Of a stretch of DNA of 64,000 nucleotides, positions 26,936-38,744 are shown piece by piece (within the stretch, counting starts at the first letter, position 1; the number at the start of each line of letters is the position of its first letter). The stretch comes from Chamaelirium japonicum (Eukaryota; Streptophyta; Magnoliopsida; Liliales; Melanthiaceae), in the NCBI GenBank assembly GCA_947650365.1, contig OX393550.1:100653472-100717471 (forward strand). The letters run 5' to 3'. The position numbers were made by a program, and so were the translations under genes. Below the pieces are notes generated by a model. It was not told where the DNA came from. It did no database searches and saw only the letters and a list, made by a program, of their open reading frames with translations.

Positions 26936-27110
26936 AATTATTTTCGTGTTTTCAAAACTTACAGCCTATTTAGTTGGCTGTAATCTCTACTAATTATAGT
27001 TGGAGCTTCTTTAATTTGAAACTTCTTTTTAATCTATTCTTATGAATTCCAATATTCCAAATAAACGCATACAATTTGTTCCTATGGTACGAAGGACCAT
27101 CGAAAAATTA

Positions 27111-30100
27111 TTATCTGTAACAAATCAGCATTCAAACTTACTTGAAAATTATTATCATGCCATCATGTCCTGTATTTATCACAGTAGAGAAACGGAGAAC
27201 AAAGGTATGCATTATAAGACCATTCTTCTATCCAAATCTGATTCACAAATTCTACTAGTTCATATCATATACAAACATCTAGAAAATCTCTAAATAAAAG
27301 TCCACTACAATCCAAAAAAAATTTAAAAATACTAAAGTCTCAATCGTTTTCATCGATACCCTATCACCAATATTAAGAGGCAATCATACATTTTTCTAAC
27401 AGTCTACATATTTAAATGTTCCTTTCTCCAATTTGTCATTGACATTAACCTCTTTATATAGATAATTTTTTAGAGCTTCTCACTTGACATTTGTTTTCCT
27501 AGTTTTCAGTATAAAATAATGGTCTGAAAAAAAAACATTCACAAACATTAGTAATATGCAGTCTTATTCTTAGAATAATTTTGGATCTTGCCGTCAAAAT
27601 GACACCCACAAGTCGAGGTTCCTTCTACTGTAGCCCCAATTGCGTTACGAGCATTCTTGATGTTTTTTTCTAGAGACATATGAGAGTGCATGTAAGCATC
27701 TTACGTTCTGCATAAGTTGAACCACTTTTGTAAATAAACTTGTTTATATTTGTGATGGAAATTTCATTCTTTATTTCTTCATTCAAAATCGATTTTAGCC
27801 ATGCATGCATCCTAACATAAAAATAAATAATAAGCTAGTCTAAGATTTTAAAAAAAACTAATATAAGCATAGATCATACCCAATGTGTATCGGGACATTT
27901 TGTATCTATTAGATAAATCTTGGTTGAGATTGAGTTATTTCATCTATGTGATTCTTCAAATATTTGATCAAATATGAAAGACATGAACTTTCTCTATCAT
28001 AATGATCTGTCTACAAATAGAATATTTAAATTTTTTATTTAAATATAGGTAAAATATGAAAAACAAATTAATTACCTATAGAAAATAAATTAACTCAATA
28101 TGAAAAACAAATTTATATATGTGCAGCATAAAAAGATTGAAAGTTGTACCACACATAAAGTGTTTTAGCATACATATGAGCCAACTTAAAGTTGTCAAAC
28201 AAAAAAATTTGTCAAACATTACTTCGACCATTCTTTCACCTACCTCACGATTTTATCAATATCATTAACTGCAAATTCAAAATTTGTTCTATTAAAAACA
28301 TAGTTATATTTAGAAGAGAGAGAATACTTGATATTTTATAAATCTTAGCATTGTCTTTTTATATAGCAGTCTCTCAGTTTCGCAACTGTGAGCACACCAC
28401 GTTGTAATCTCAACGCTATAACAATCATCCCCTCTTGATCTTCATCATTCTATAAAAAAATCCATGCAAATCATCTTAAATAAGATAATAAGCTTTCACT
28501 TATTTTCAAGAAAAAAAATACATGAGCCATCTTGAGAGCATTCTCACAACACAACTCTATCTCTCTCCTCTCTCTCTCTTTCTCTCTCTAATAGAAGGAA
28601 TTTGGAACTTGTAGTTAATGGTGCTGACAAAATCGTGAAGGTAAGTAAAATAGTGGTCAAATTGTTGTTTTGCAATTCTAAGTTAGCTCATTCTTTTACT
28701 AAAACACTTATATATGATTATAATTTTTAATTTTTTTAAGCTGCACATATATAAATTTGTTTTTTATATTTAATTAAATTTTTTTCTACATATAATTAAT
28801 TTATTTTATATATTTTATCTATTTTTAAAAACAACTTTAAAATATTTTATTTATAAAAAGATCATTATTATGAAGAAGTTTCATGTCTTCCACATTTGAT
28901 CGAATATTTGAAGAATCATAGAGATGAAATAATTTAATCTCAAACAAGGTTTATCTAATAGATACAAAATACCCTGATACACATTAGGTATGATATATGC
29001 TCATATTAGTTTTCTTTTTTAAATCTTAGGTTAGCTTATTATTTTTGTTAATGTTAGGATGTATACATGGCTAAATCGTTTCTGAAGGAAAAAATAAATG
29101 ATGTAATTTTCACCACGGATACAAACAAATTTATTTGCAGAATTGGTTCGACTTATGCAGAACATATGATGCTTATATGACACTCACTGAAATCTCTATA
29201 AAAATTTATCTAGAAGGCCCGTAACGTAGTCGTGGCTGCAGCAGAAGGAACCTGGACATGTGGGTGTCATTTCTATGGTGAGATCCGAAATTATTCTAAA
29301 AATAAGATTGTATATTAATAATATTTCTGATTATTTTTTTTATAGCCCATTATTATTCATTGAAAACTAGAAAAAGAAGTGTCAAGTAGAAGCTCTAAAA
29401 AATTATCCACATAAAGAGGTTAACGTCAATAATAAATTACACAAAAGAACATTTGAATACACAACTTATGGTAAAGAAGTATATGAGTTGTCTCCAAATA
29501 CTGGTGATGGGGTATTCGATGAAAATGATTAAGGCTTTAGTATTTTCACTTTTTTGGATTGTAGTGGACTTTTATTTAGTGATTTTTAGATACTTGCATG
29601 TGGTATGAACTAGGAGAATCCGTGAAACATATTCTGATAAAAGAATGGTCTGATTCTTTATTTCTCTAACGTGATGCATGTAGTACATGATGGTATGATA
29701 ATAATTAACAAATAATTTTGGATGTTGATGTGTTACAAAAAACTTGATGCCAAATAAGAAATCAATGGTTTATCTTGCAAAGTGCATTTTGAAAACTTGA
29801 AGGTTATTAATAAGCAATATAAGGAATATTTTTTTCTCTTCACTAATAAACCAGAGGGAAAGAGCTGCAACTTGTTCACAGTGAATTGATTCTCAAAGCT
29901 AAACTCTTTTATTTATGCTACAGCAAATAAAAAATAAGTGAGAATTGCCGAGTGGAGAGTTGGCAAAGCAACTGATGCTTTGGTGATGAGGTTGTGGGTT
30001 CAACTCTTCCTCCCCTCGATTTACCCAGGAGTGAAGTGGGAATTGCCGAGTGGGTCGGGCTTCACTCCCGGAGGGATTAGTCCGAGCCTGAAGTGGGCCA

Positions 30101-30176
30101 TTGCCCGAAAGGTTTCGGGACACCCGCCGATGTCAAAAAAAAAAAGTAGCCAACAAGTATTGTAACTATTTGGGGT
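27111..30176. repeat. Large palindrome B, mirror image of palindrome A
   Basis: The left arm (about 27111-28287), spacer (28288-28597) and right arm (28598-30176, including a SINE) form a second foldback. Its left arm carries variants of the right arm of A (for example TATACAAACATCTAGA), its right arm carries those of A's left arm (GATACTTGCATGTGGTATGA), and its spacer is the reverse complement of A's spacer. The outer part of the left arm is missing. The same exon-like pieces are present (for example EGTWTCGCHF in A-left style near 29250), with stops. Confidence 0.85.
29939..30145 (+). mobile_element. tRNA-derived SINE, family 2, inserted in palindrome B
   Basis: The head GAGAGTTGGCAAAGCAACTG and GTTGTGGGTTCAACTCTTCC resemble box A and box B of a tRNA promoter. 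The body contains GGCTTCACTCCCGGAGGGAT and GGGCCATTGCCCGAAAGG, ending in a poly(A) tail. The matching left arm of palindrome A has no insertion at this point. Two more copies are at 61871 and 62997. Confidence 0.8.
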
Positions 30177-31515
30177 TAAGGTTTTGAATCCCTCCCCTTC
30201 TGCTCCTAATGATGCGACGATTATCTCCTCTACAAAAAAAAAATTCCAAAGGCATTCCTTTATACTTTACTATTACTATTATTGTTATTGTTGAGAAACC
30301 ATCAGTCGTTCCTCACATACTTGCAGATCTGTGGTATTTGTTTTGGTCATTTGCTGGAAATATGACATCTATATTTAAGATGGTATCTCTAACTCTTTAC
30401 TGCAAATTCCCATATATTCGAGTTATCCCTCTTCTACAACCTATTCTTAACTACAAATATAGTGCTGAATTTCTGGTACGACGAAACCTGAGGAAGTCTT
30501 GAGTCAGGTAGAGGGAGGATGGGAGGCTTTGTGAAGGAGGGGCTCTATTTGGAAGGAAATGATCAGGGTTGCTTGGTACTTCTTCTAACCTTAGGGAGCG
30601 TTGTTTATGAGCAGCTCTACTAATTAACACTATATAATACACAATTGTTTCCTTTTGGAGCTAAAAAAATTGGAATAAATTACCTTTTCACTCTCCTTCA
30701 CTAGTTCTAAAGAGAATCAACACAAAAGAGATAGCCCCATTTAAGTTCTAAAGAACATAGGGGGGCCTTTGTAAGAAAAATTGAAGAATATGAGGGAGAT
30801 GTTCGATGAAAGAGGAAGTGATGCAGGACGTACAACTTCGATAGTCATCGCGAGAAGAAGATAAGTCCTTGCACCAAATCCGATCTCACTTTCGTTGAGC
30901 CTCACTCTCGCAATCCTCTTATAGGGGAACTCATGGCAATTTGCATACATTTTTTATTCATAAAAATTCATTGATCATAATGAGAATATGGGCCATATTT
31001 ATAGGCCTTACATAGACTATGTTCATTGAACCTGGACACTTAGCCAAAATAGTAAGATAGAAATTTGATTTTATTCAAATCTTAAAGATAAACTTCCTAA
31101 TTCAAATAAAACCAGATTTTAAAATTTAAATAATTAATTAATCTAAAAGATAATTAATTAATTAATAATTAATAATTTATTTATTTATTTGAATTTTTAA
31201 AAATAATTAGTTGTAATGCATCATGAATCGTGTAGGGTTGATTTGGTTGTGATGCTACCGCATCAAACCCCTGTGGCTTTCAATTTAAAATTTTTCATAT
31301 CACCAATATCGCGGCCTTCGGTTTCATCTAGCCTCAACCCCACAATTGACATATTGTAATTAAAACAAAAGTGGAACCATAAAAATTTTGAAAAAATTGA
31401 AATCTAGTAAGACTCTTTGACTGCATTGTTCATTTTCAAATCTTTTTTGAAAAAAAAAATATGATGATGTTATTGACCATTTATAGCTCTTCTGTGCATC
31501 CGACGCCCTTGTAAG

Positions 31516-31735
31516 TAGGGCCGACAATTTCGTACCTAACCCGATAGACTCGACACGAAATTAGTGGGTGTGGGTTTGTGTTAAACTGGATCAGGTCGTA
31601 AATGGGTTAACACGACTAACTCTATTAGTAAATGGGTCAGGTCTAGGTTTTGTCTCCGACCCATTTAAACCGTTTAAAACACGTGTTGTGTTGGGTCGGG
31701 TCTACCCGGCAATCTGATAGTCGGCTCTGAACAGT
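31516..31735. mobile_element. Truncated hAT element in repeat X2
   Basis: This is the counterpart of 23409-23950. It keeps the left flank CTTGTAAG and the TAGGGCCGACAATTTCG end, but loses the right part and the right target duplication to the local deletion. Confidence 0.75.
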
Positions 31736-31871
31736 GAGAAATGTGCAGGGTTGGATAGGCTAAGGTATCTCCTACAACGAATGTAGTGCAACATTCCCCC
31801 TTGGTATTCATAAGAAGATAAGGTTTCCACATCGATTAAAATGTGGGTGGGTAACAAAACTATTTCCACAA

Positions 31872-32118
31872 GGGTGTGTTTGGTAACTGTGAAAGTTTTT
31901 GTAAAAAAGGAATTCGTCGGAAGGGAAAGAAAAAGAAAGGAAAGGAAAAAAAAAGTAACTTTGTTTGCTACTGTTGGATTGTCAAAAAGAGATATGAAAG
32001 GAAAGAAAAATTATTTTCTTGTGGGACCACACTTTTTTGTCAACCAAACAATGAGTTTTTTAGAAAAATTAGTATTTCCTTTTCCTTTCCTGTGTTTTAC
32101 TGGCAACCAAACACACCC
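31872..32118. mobile_element. Tourist-like MITE, copy in repeat X2
   Basis: The counterpart of 24125-24369, with ends GGGTGTGTTTGGTAAC and GGCAACCAAACACACCCC. Confidence 0.7.
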
Positions 32119-32540
32119 CAAAAGAATATGCTGAGATTTTTCACATGAGACATTGGAACTATCAGGAAAGTGTTGTCGATTCTTTGATATGACAATGAGA
32201 AGCAACGGCGATATTGCATGCTTATAAGGATCTAAATGGGAAGGGAGAAAAACTAAGAAATTAATGATGTCTATCTTATACATGGAGGGAAGGTAAATAC
32301 TAGAAATGGAGAAAGAATACTAGTGAATAAAGACATTAAAGTTACAATTATATATTTTAAAAGGACCTTACAAGCTTCGCCTCTTTTTTATTGCGTTTTG
32401 AACCTCATCCACCATCAAGTTCCTCCTCATCTTCATGTCTTTTGACTTTAGAATTTCCAGTATCTCTAGAAAAAGTTAATCAAAATTCTACGTTTGTTAG
32501 TTTTGGTCCTTTTTTTTTTGTCTAAATGAACTAGAATTTA

Positions 32541-32898
32541 GGGTATGTTCTTTAAGTTTCCCAGGAAATAAAATAAAGGAAACAATATCTGTGAAAATTT
32601 ATTTTTGCAGAAAGTCTTTCTATGCCGTTTAATTTGCCTTGTTTTTTTAGAAGGGAAATAAAAGGAAGAAATCAAACACAGTGGAAATCTATTTTTTTTA
32701 GTAGGGAAATGAAGGGAAAGAGAATTTCTGTAGGTTTAATAGGGAAATAATTTCCTTTCTGGTTGTGGAAATGCATCCACCCAGAAATCCTCTTTCGAAT
32801 ATTTAATCGGCAAAAGAACGTCAAAAATTTGGACGAAAACCCAATTTCCGCTCATTAATCCGTTTCCATGGTTATTTTCCGCGCAAAAGAACAGACCC
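32541..32898. mobile_element. Complete PIF/Harbinger-like MITE
   Basis: The ends GGGTATGTTCTTTAAG and AAAAGAACAGACCC are inverted copies. TTA flanks both sides (32538-32540 and 32899-32901). It belongs to the same family as 286-638. Confidence 0.75.
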
Positions 32899-34844
32899 TT
32901 ATGGAAAACCTGTTTTTTTTTTTTTTTTTTATTTGGGGGGGGGGGGGGGGGGGGTGATTTTCCAAACCATTCATGGCCTAAAGCAATAGAGGCTAACTCC
33001 AAAGAACATTGATTTCGATCGATACATAATAGGTTTTCTTTTCGCCTTCTTTTATGCCGAACTTATCAAAATTCATCATAACTTGTAAATTTATCCGTCT
33101 TAATTTTCTCGCATCTTTATAGCTCTTTTATATATTTCCCAATCTTTGATTGTATATGTTCTTTGCCATCTTTAGAAGCTCTACCTCTTTTTTATTGTGT
33201 TTTGAGCCCACCACCAAGTTTTTATCTGCATGTTATTTACTTTATACTCACTTTTGTAGAAATCCTTTTAATACAATTTGGTATCTGGTGTTGTATCATA
33301 TTTGATGCAAATTTCAAAGCCTAATTACCCTCATTCAATCAATAATGGATAATGAATGTTGTGTTATTTCCTTGAAAATTCCACCACCTTACTCTTCGTG
33401 TAATAATAATTTCTTTTCTTGATCTGGGGGATTTGGTGAAAAGTTCTTTCTATGAAAATGGTTTTGAGCTAAAGAACAGATAAAATTTTGGTTTTGCTTC
33501 AGGTTCCTTACCAAAATACCATAGTATAGTCAATCCATGCAACCACCAAATTTGACTTTTCAAATCGTTCAAAAGAAGAAAAAAAATACCCCTACACATG
33601 ACTATATAGAAAAATATATAGAATCCGGATTTACATACACAAATAACTGTAGCAATTGATATTCTTTTTGGGCAAATTGTAACTCTTGCTATAGTGAAAT
33701 CATTGTAGCAAAAAAAAAGGTTAATTAGTCTGAAATCCCTCCACATGTCATTATTTAAGCTAAAGGATACAAGTTGCTAGGATATTAGCTAAAGTCCCTC
33801 CCGAATGACACGTTTGTACAACAAGTTCTTAACCGAAAATATTGACTTTTTTTATCCTTTAAATTACAAAATTGCCCCTTCATCAAGATTATCCGTTCGA
33901 TTCCAGTTAGAGTATTCATTCGTCTTTATCATGAGTATCCATTCGCCGATTAACACTATACATGTAGCGATTGCTATAGTGATTTCACTGTAGCTACTAC
34001 AACAAAAACATTATAACAAGAGTATACATTTATCTCCGGAAAGAATATTCATTCGTCATCAACAAGAGTATCTATTCACCGGATGATACTATGCATGTTG
34101 TGGTTGCTACAATGATTTCATTGTAGCAAGAGTATTCATTCGTCTTCAGAAAGAGTATCCATTCGGTTAATTGATACTCTTGCTACAATGAAATCACTGT
34201 AGCAACGAACAATTCACTAAATTGATACTCTTACCAAATTGAATTGATACTCTTGTTACAGTGATTTCACTATAGCATCAACAGCGAAATCATAGTAGCA
34301 GCTATAATAAAATGACTGTAGCAACCACTACATGCACAGTGCCAACCAACGAATGGATCCTCTTTATGGAGACGAATGGTACTCTTTTCTATATCACATG
34401 AGCGGGTAAATAAGGACAAGGGACATGCTGTAGCACGCAATGTTCAGGAGGGACTTGGTGCAATATTGAAACGTTATATGTTCTTTAGCTAATATAGTAT
34501 CTGCTAAAAGGACTTAAGACTAAGTCTCCCTAAAAGAATTTAGATGATATTTAAAAAAAAATTACTACAGCGATTTTACTGTAGCTAAAAGAGTAAGATG
34601 GCCTTCTCTTTTCCTTCTCCAAAACTTTGCTATTTATAGCCTTAGAAAAAAAAAAAAAAATCCCCGACATCTTTCTCATTCTCCTCCCTTCACCCAGCCC
34701 CATAAACCTCTAGAACAGTAACTCGACTTCAACATAATATCCATGTAACGTTTGAACGTTAGATATAGGCAAGTAACAATCGTCCGATTCTCTCCACACT
34801 AATTGGGATTATCAAAAAAATTAAGGAAAATATTATTTAGCACG

Positions 34845-35003
34845 AAACGTTTAGCCCGAATGGTCAGCCCGATTGACATGTCTTGATCACAGCCGTCCGT
34901 TGCACCCAGCGCCGACCAGTGAATCACATTCAACTCGGACTGGCAGCCCACGTGACACTGTTAATGGATGCCATGTCAGTCGGGCTGACCATTTGGGTTG
35001 AAC
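34845..35003. mobile_element. Inverted-repeat MITE, copy in repeat X2
   Basis: The counterpart of 26759-26935, with GTTTAGCCCGAATGGTCAGC facing CAGTCGGGCTGACCATTTGG. Confidence 0.6.
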
Positions 35004-35432
35004 ATCTTCACACAATTATTTTCGTGTTTTCGATGCTTACAGCCTATTTGTTTGGCTGTAATATCTACTAATTATAGTTGGAGCTTTCTTTAATTTGAAA
35101 CTTCTTTTTAATCAATTCTTCAAAATCAACAAATACAATTTGTTCCGATGGTACGAAGGACTTTGGAACAATAATTTATCACTCTATCCATTTCTATGCT
35201 AACCTGAACATTGAAGCATCAGATTAGTTTGGAAATAGAAATTGACAGGATTACCCTCTTCTGGATGAGGTTTAAACGGAACAGCAGTTCCTCATGTCAA
35301 ACACCCCCTAAATTGCCCTTATTGTGATGTCTTCAGGTGAACTACACCAAATATTTTTTCCCCAAATTATTATTATTGAAAAATAATAATTACGAAAATA
35401 ATGCTCCGTCAAAAATAACTGCACATCTACTG

Positions 35433-36170
35433 TTTTTTTTTTTTTTTTTTGAGAATCCCTCACGAATGAGGGAGCGTTAGACATCCCTCAGCCAGTTTAT
35501 TAATAATAATCAATGTATGTTACAGAATAGAGGGATGACATGAGAGTTCCTCTTCAACAACAAATTAGCCCACAGTTTGAAATGGCAGACCACCATAGCT
35601 TTGGTTTTCACTATTTGGACATAGCTGCTTCTTGAATGCGCGATTATTCCTTTCGAGCCAGATCGACCACAAAGTTGCCATCGCGAGAATGTCCCAAACC
35701 GGCCTGATCTCCTTAGATACACGTCTACGCCACGTTGTCCAGAGTAACCTTAGGGATGATGGAAACCCAAGTATTCCCAGCTTCCCCATCAAATCTGTCC
35801 AGATTCCTCTAGCGTAGTTACATCTCTTTAGAACGTGTGAGGTCGTGTCCTCTTCTCAGTCGCAAAAAATGCATTTGGGGCCGACTACCGATGGATTGTG
35901 TCTTTTAACAAGGTTGGCCCTGGTAACGAAAATATACGAACCCAGTGTGGAACCTTTACCTTCCAAATTAGATTAGCTGTTGGAATCAGGTCTCTGCCCG
36001 AGGACAATGAGTTATAAAAGCGTTTCATTGTGAACAACCCTGCCGATGTCGTGTGCCAAGACCTGTCATGATGCACCACCAGGGTAATAGATTCCAAAAT
36101 TTGAAGCAGCCCATCTCGATCATCTTGGATATGCGGAGGTGCATCGTGATTGAGTTTTATCCTCCAGGGC
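35433..36170 (-). mobile_element. L1-type LINE, 5'-truncated 3' end
   Basis: On the minus strand, frame-shifted pieces give FYNSLSSGRDLIPTANLIWK, then KCIFCD-stop-EEDTTSHVLKRC and DLMGKLGILGFPSSLRLLWT, ending in SIWLERNNRAFK. This is the zinc-binding reverse transcriptase region (zf-RVT) and C-terminus of a plant L1 ORF2. A 3' UTR with a CCCTCA...TGAGGG hairpin follows, then an 18-base poly(A) (T run at 35433-35450). The reverse transcriptase core is missing because of 5' truncation. Confidence 0.88.
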
Positions 36171-36395
36171 ATGTCGGTCAGGGCTAAGTGCGATTCACCG
36201 ATCAAGACTTCACGTATGCTCTTTTGCATGTCGGTGGAGGCTAAGTGCGATTCACCGATCAAGGCTTGGCTCACATATGCTCTTTTGCATGTGGGTGGGG
36301 GCCGAGTGCGATTCACCTATCGGGGCTTGGTGTAATGCATGGTTGCAATTCAATCACAACCGTTCTTTTGCGTTCTGGTGGGGGTTAAGTACGAA
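36171..36395. repeat. Minisatellite, about 60-bp units
   Basis: Three to four imperfect units share GTCGGTGGAGGCTAAGTGCG and ATTCACCGATCAAGGCTT and lie next to the truncated end of the L1. Confidence 0.75.
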
Positions 36396-36759
36396 TAATT
36401 AGGCTTTATGTAACAGATAGTTGTGATTCAGTTTTGGCTCTAACCTCAAAGATTATCTCGCTTTCCATTTGGATTTAGTTTGAGGGGAATCGTACTTTTG
36501 AATTTTTCTTTCTTCTTCTAGTTTTAGTATTAATGCAGAAAAAAAACTTACAAATGTCATCCAAGAATGCTTGTTATTGACATAAGTACCCATTTTCAAG
36601 AATTCAACTCTTGATTCTATGTGCAGTTTATTACTGTCTTTTTTCTTTGAAAAATAATTTTGATGCAAGATTAGTTCCTTAATTTTGATTTTACCAAAAT
36701 TACCCCTAAAGCTAATCTAGGGGTCTGACCTCAACTAAGTGGACGGTCCAAAAGACACC
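36396..36759. other. Intergenic, no feature seen
   Basis: AT-rich sequence with no open frame or repeat that could be assigned. Confidence 0.4.
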
Positions 36760-37210
36760 CATTACAAGGAAAAGGTTTATTGCCGACGGATATTTTTATT
36801 ACCGTCGGTAATAATATTAATATTACCGACGGTAGTAAAAATATCCGTCGGCAATAAACCTTTAATATTTTACTAATATTTAAAATATTTATTACGGACA
36901 GTATTTTTTTGTCTATTTTTGTCCGTAGGTAATATATTATTACCGACGGTCGTTATTATATCCGTCGGTAAAAGTGATTATTACCGAGGAATTATCAACA
37001 TTCCGTCGCAAATAATATTTTTTGTTATTTTAATAATTTTTTTACATATATATTACCGACAGTCATTTCTTGTCCGTCGGTAATGTATTTGTACCGACGA
37101 AATAATCTTAGCCGTCGATATAGTTAATATTATTACCGACGGATATATTAATATCCGTCGGTAATAATATTATTACTGACGGAAGACTTATTTCCGTCGG
37201 CAATAAGCCC
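36760..37210. mobile_element. CACTA (En/Spm-like) terminus with subterminal repeats
   Basis: CATTACAAGGAAAAGG at 36760 is a slightly changed CACTACAAGAAAA end. It is followed by many TTACCGACGG / CCGTCGGTAA units in both orientations through 37205. These subterminal arrays are typical of CACTA elements. The opposite CACTA end is not seen, so this is a decayed or rearranged non-autonomous copy. Confidence 0.75.
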
Positions 37211-37680
37211 TGCGATTTAAAGATGTTTCGATCCCTAGCCGGCCTTTGTTGCTCTCTGGATCCCCTCCCCTCCCCTTCACTGCCCTCCCGATCCCCTAGC
37301 CTGCAATGCGACCTCCCCTCCCCTCCCCTCCGGCCGGCCATCCCGGCTCTCCCCTCCCCTCCCGAGCACCTCCGGCCTCCCCTCCCTTCCAGCCTCCCCC
37401 CTCCCGCACACCTCCGACACCGGCTCCTCCGGCGATTCCTCCTCCTCCTCCTCCTCTGGTGAGTTCCCTTCCTCTTCTCCTCCTCCTCCCTCTTTAATTT
37501 GTTCCCATTCGAACCCTAAAGTTTGAAATTCTAGCACAATACCCATTTTGTCAACTATTTAATTTTTGATTTGATCAATATATTTAGGGCTGATTTTCGG
37601 ATGAATCGGATTGGAATAGAGGTGTTTCGAAAGTTAGGGAAATTTAGTGAAATTTTATTCATACCCTAAAAATTTGTAAT
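37211..37680 (+). other. CCT-rich, gene 5'-like segment
   Basis: A pyrimidine-rich CCCCTCCCCT block (37260-37460) is followed by CTGGTGAGTTCCC, which looks like a donor splice site. It may be the 5' UTR and first exon of a plant gene, or captured sequence beside the CACTA end. No continuing exon was recognised. Confidence 0.3.
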
Positions 37681-37824
37681 TAACCCCCAATTCCAACAAA
37701 CTTGAACACACCCCGTTTTCTTTGATCATGCCCCATTTTTATCCCAAAAATACCCTTTCCACTTGCACCCCACCTTGAATACACCCCAGTTAAATGGCCC
37801 TTTCCATTTTGATCATACCCCATT

Positions 37825-37903
37825 CCTTTCCGATGTTGAAGCCCCATTAGTATAGGGTACCCCATTCCTTTCCGATGTTGAAGCCCCATGAGGGGGGGGG
37901 GGG

Positions 37904-37989
<86 letters not shown>

Positions 37990-37990
37990 T
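37825..37990. repeat. Short tandem duplication, (G)n and (GA)n
   Basis: CCCCATTCCTTTCCGATGTT, continuing to GAAGCCCCAT, occurs twice (37827 and 37860). A G run and a GA run of about 80 bp follow. Confidence 0.9.
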
Positions 37991-38230
37991 ATCTCTTCTT
38001 TCTCCATTGCTAGATCTTGTTTGGAGGAATCCAATCGGGAGAATCTATACTGCAATTTCTTTCCAATTGCAGTTGATGCCCAAAAGGTTATGTTTTAGGT
38101 TTTAGTTGGATGTGAGGTATAAAATAAGGGTATAAATGATATTTTAAATTTGTGTGTTAAGTTACTGTGAAACGGATGGGAGACGGAAGTTAGTTACAGA
38201 TTTTTGGGGTATGAATAAAATTTTCCATAA

Positions 38231-38335
38231 TTTTTTTTTTTTAGCACCCCACAGCATCTCATCGGTGGGAGGACTAAGGCAACCCCCTACCAACACTTTT
38301 GCTATCCACCGCATTGGCTCACAGTTCATTAGGAA
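38231..38335 (-). mobile_element. SINE/L1 tail fragment
   Basis: A T run is followed by AGCACCCCACAGCATCTCAT, then GGAGGACTAAGGCAACCCCC. This resembles the minus-strand 3' part of the family 1 SINE but is diverged, and the head is not recognisable. Confidence 0.5.
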
Positions 38336-38744
38336 GATTCACGTAGAAGATTCACGTAGAAGATTGTGTCACATATGCTGCGATATAGGGTTTGTTGACC
38401 CTTTATATGTCTGAGCTCTGATTTCATCTGATTTAAGAGAAGGGTTTTTGTCATATTTGGTATGATCTTAGTTTTGTTCTCTAGTGGCGTTTTTTGTCTG
38501 AGCCACTTCATTAATTACATGTGTTGCAATCTATGCTTTATATTTAATTCTATGATTTTGTCTGATCTGATAGGATTTGTGCGATTTATGCTTTAGATTT
38601 GGTGCAATCTAGGTTTCAATCTTTTTACCATTTGCATGATCTAGCCTTTGCTTGGAGCACCATTTGTGGTTATTTTTACTTATACTAGTCTTTTCTTTTA
38701 TAACATACTAGTGCATGTCCATGCCTGTCGGTACTGTAGCGGTT

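Larger units (their letters stand above)
22060..27097. repeat. Direct repeat X, copy 1 (about 5.0 kb)
   Basis: This AT-rich segment matches 30180-35161 in the same orientation almost throughout, from TCCCTCCCCTTCT near 22073 to GTACGAAGGAC at 27097. Differences include a hAT element complete here but truncated in copy 2, and a PIF-type MITE broken here but complete in copy 2. No host gene was recognised. Near 25860-26260 it holds many copies of a CTACAGTGATTTCACTGTAG palindrome. Confidence 0.85.
30180..35161. repeat. Direct repeat X, copy 2 (about 5.0 kb)
   Basis: This is the second copy of 22060-27097. Relative to copy 1 it lacks about 290-330 bp near 31735, where the sequence jumps from CTGAACAGTGA to GAAATGTGCAG across a GTGA shared by both edges. 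It keeps the full PIF-like MITE at 32541 and has a long (T)n(G)n run at 32912-32955. The many scattered substitutions suggest an old duplication. No host gene was recognised. Confidence 0.85.
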
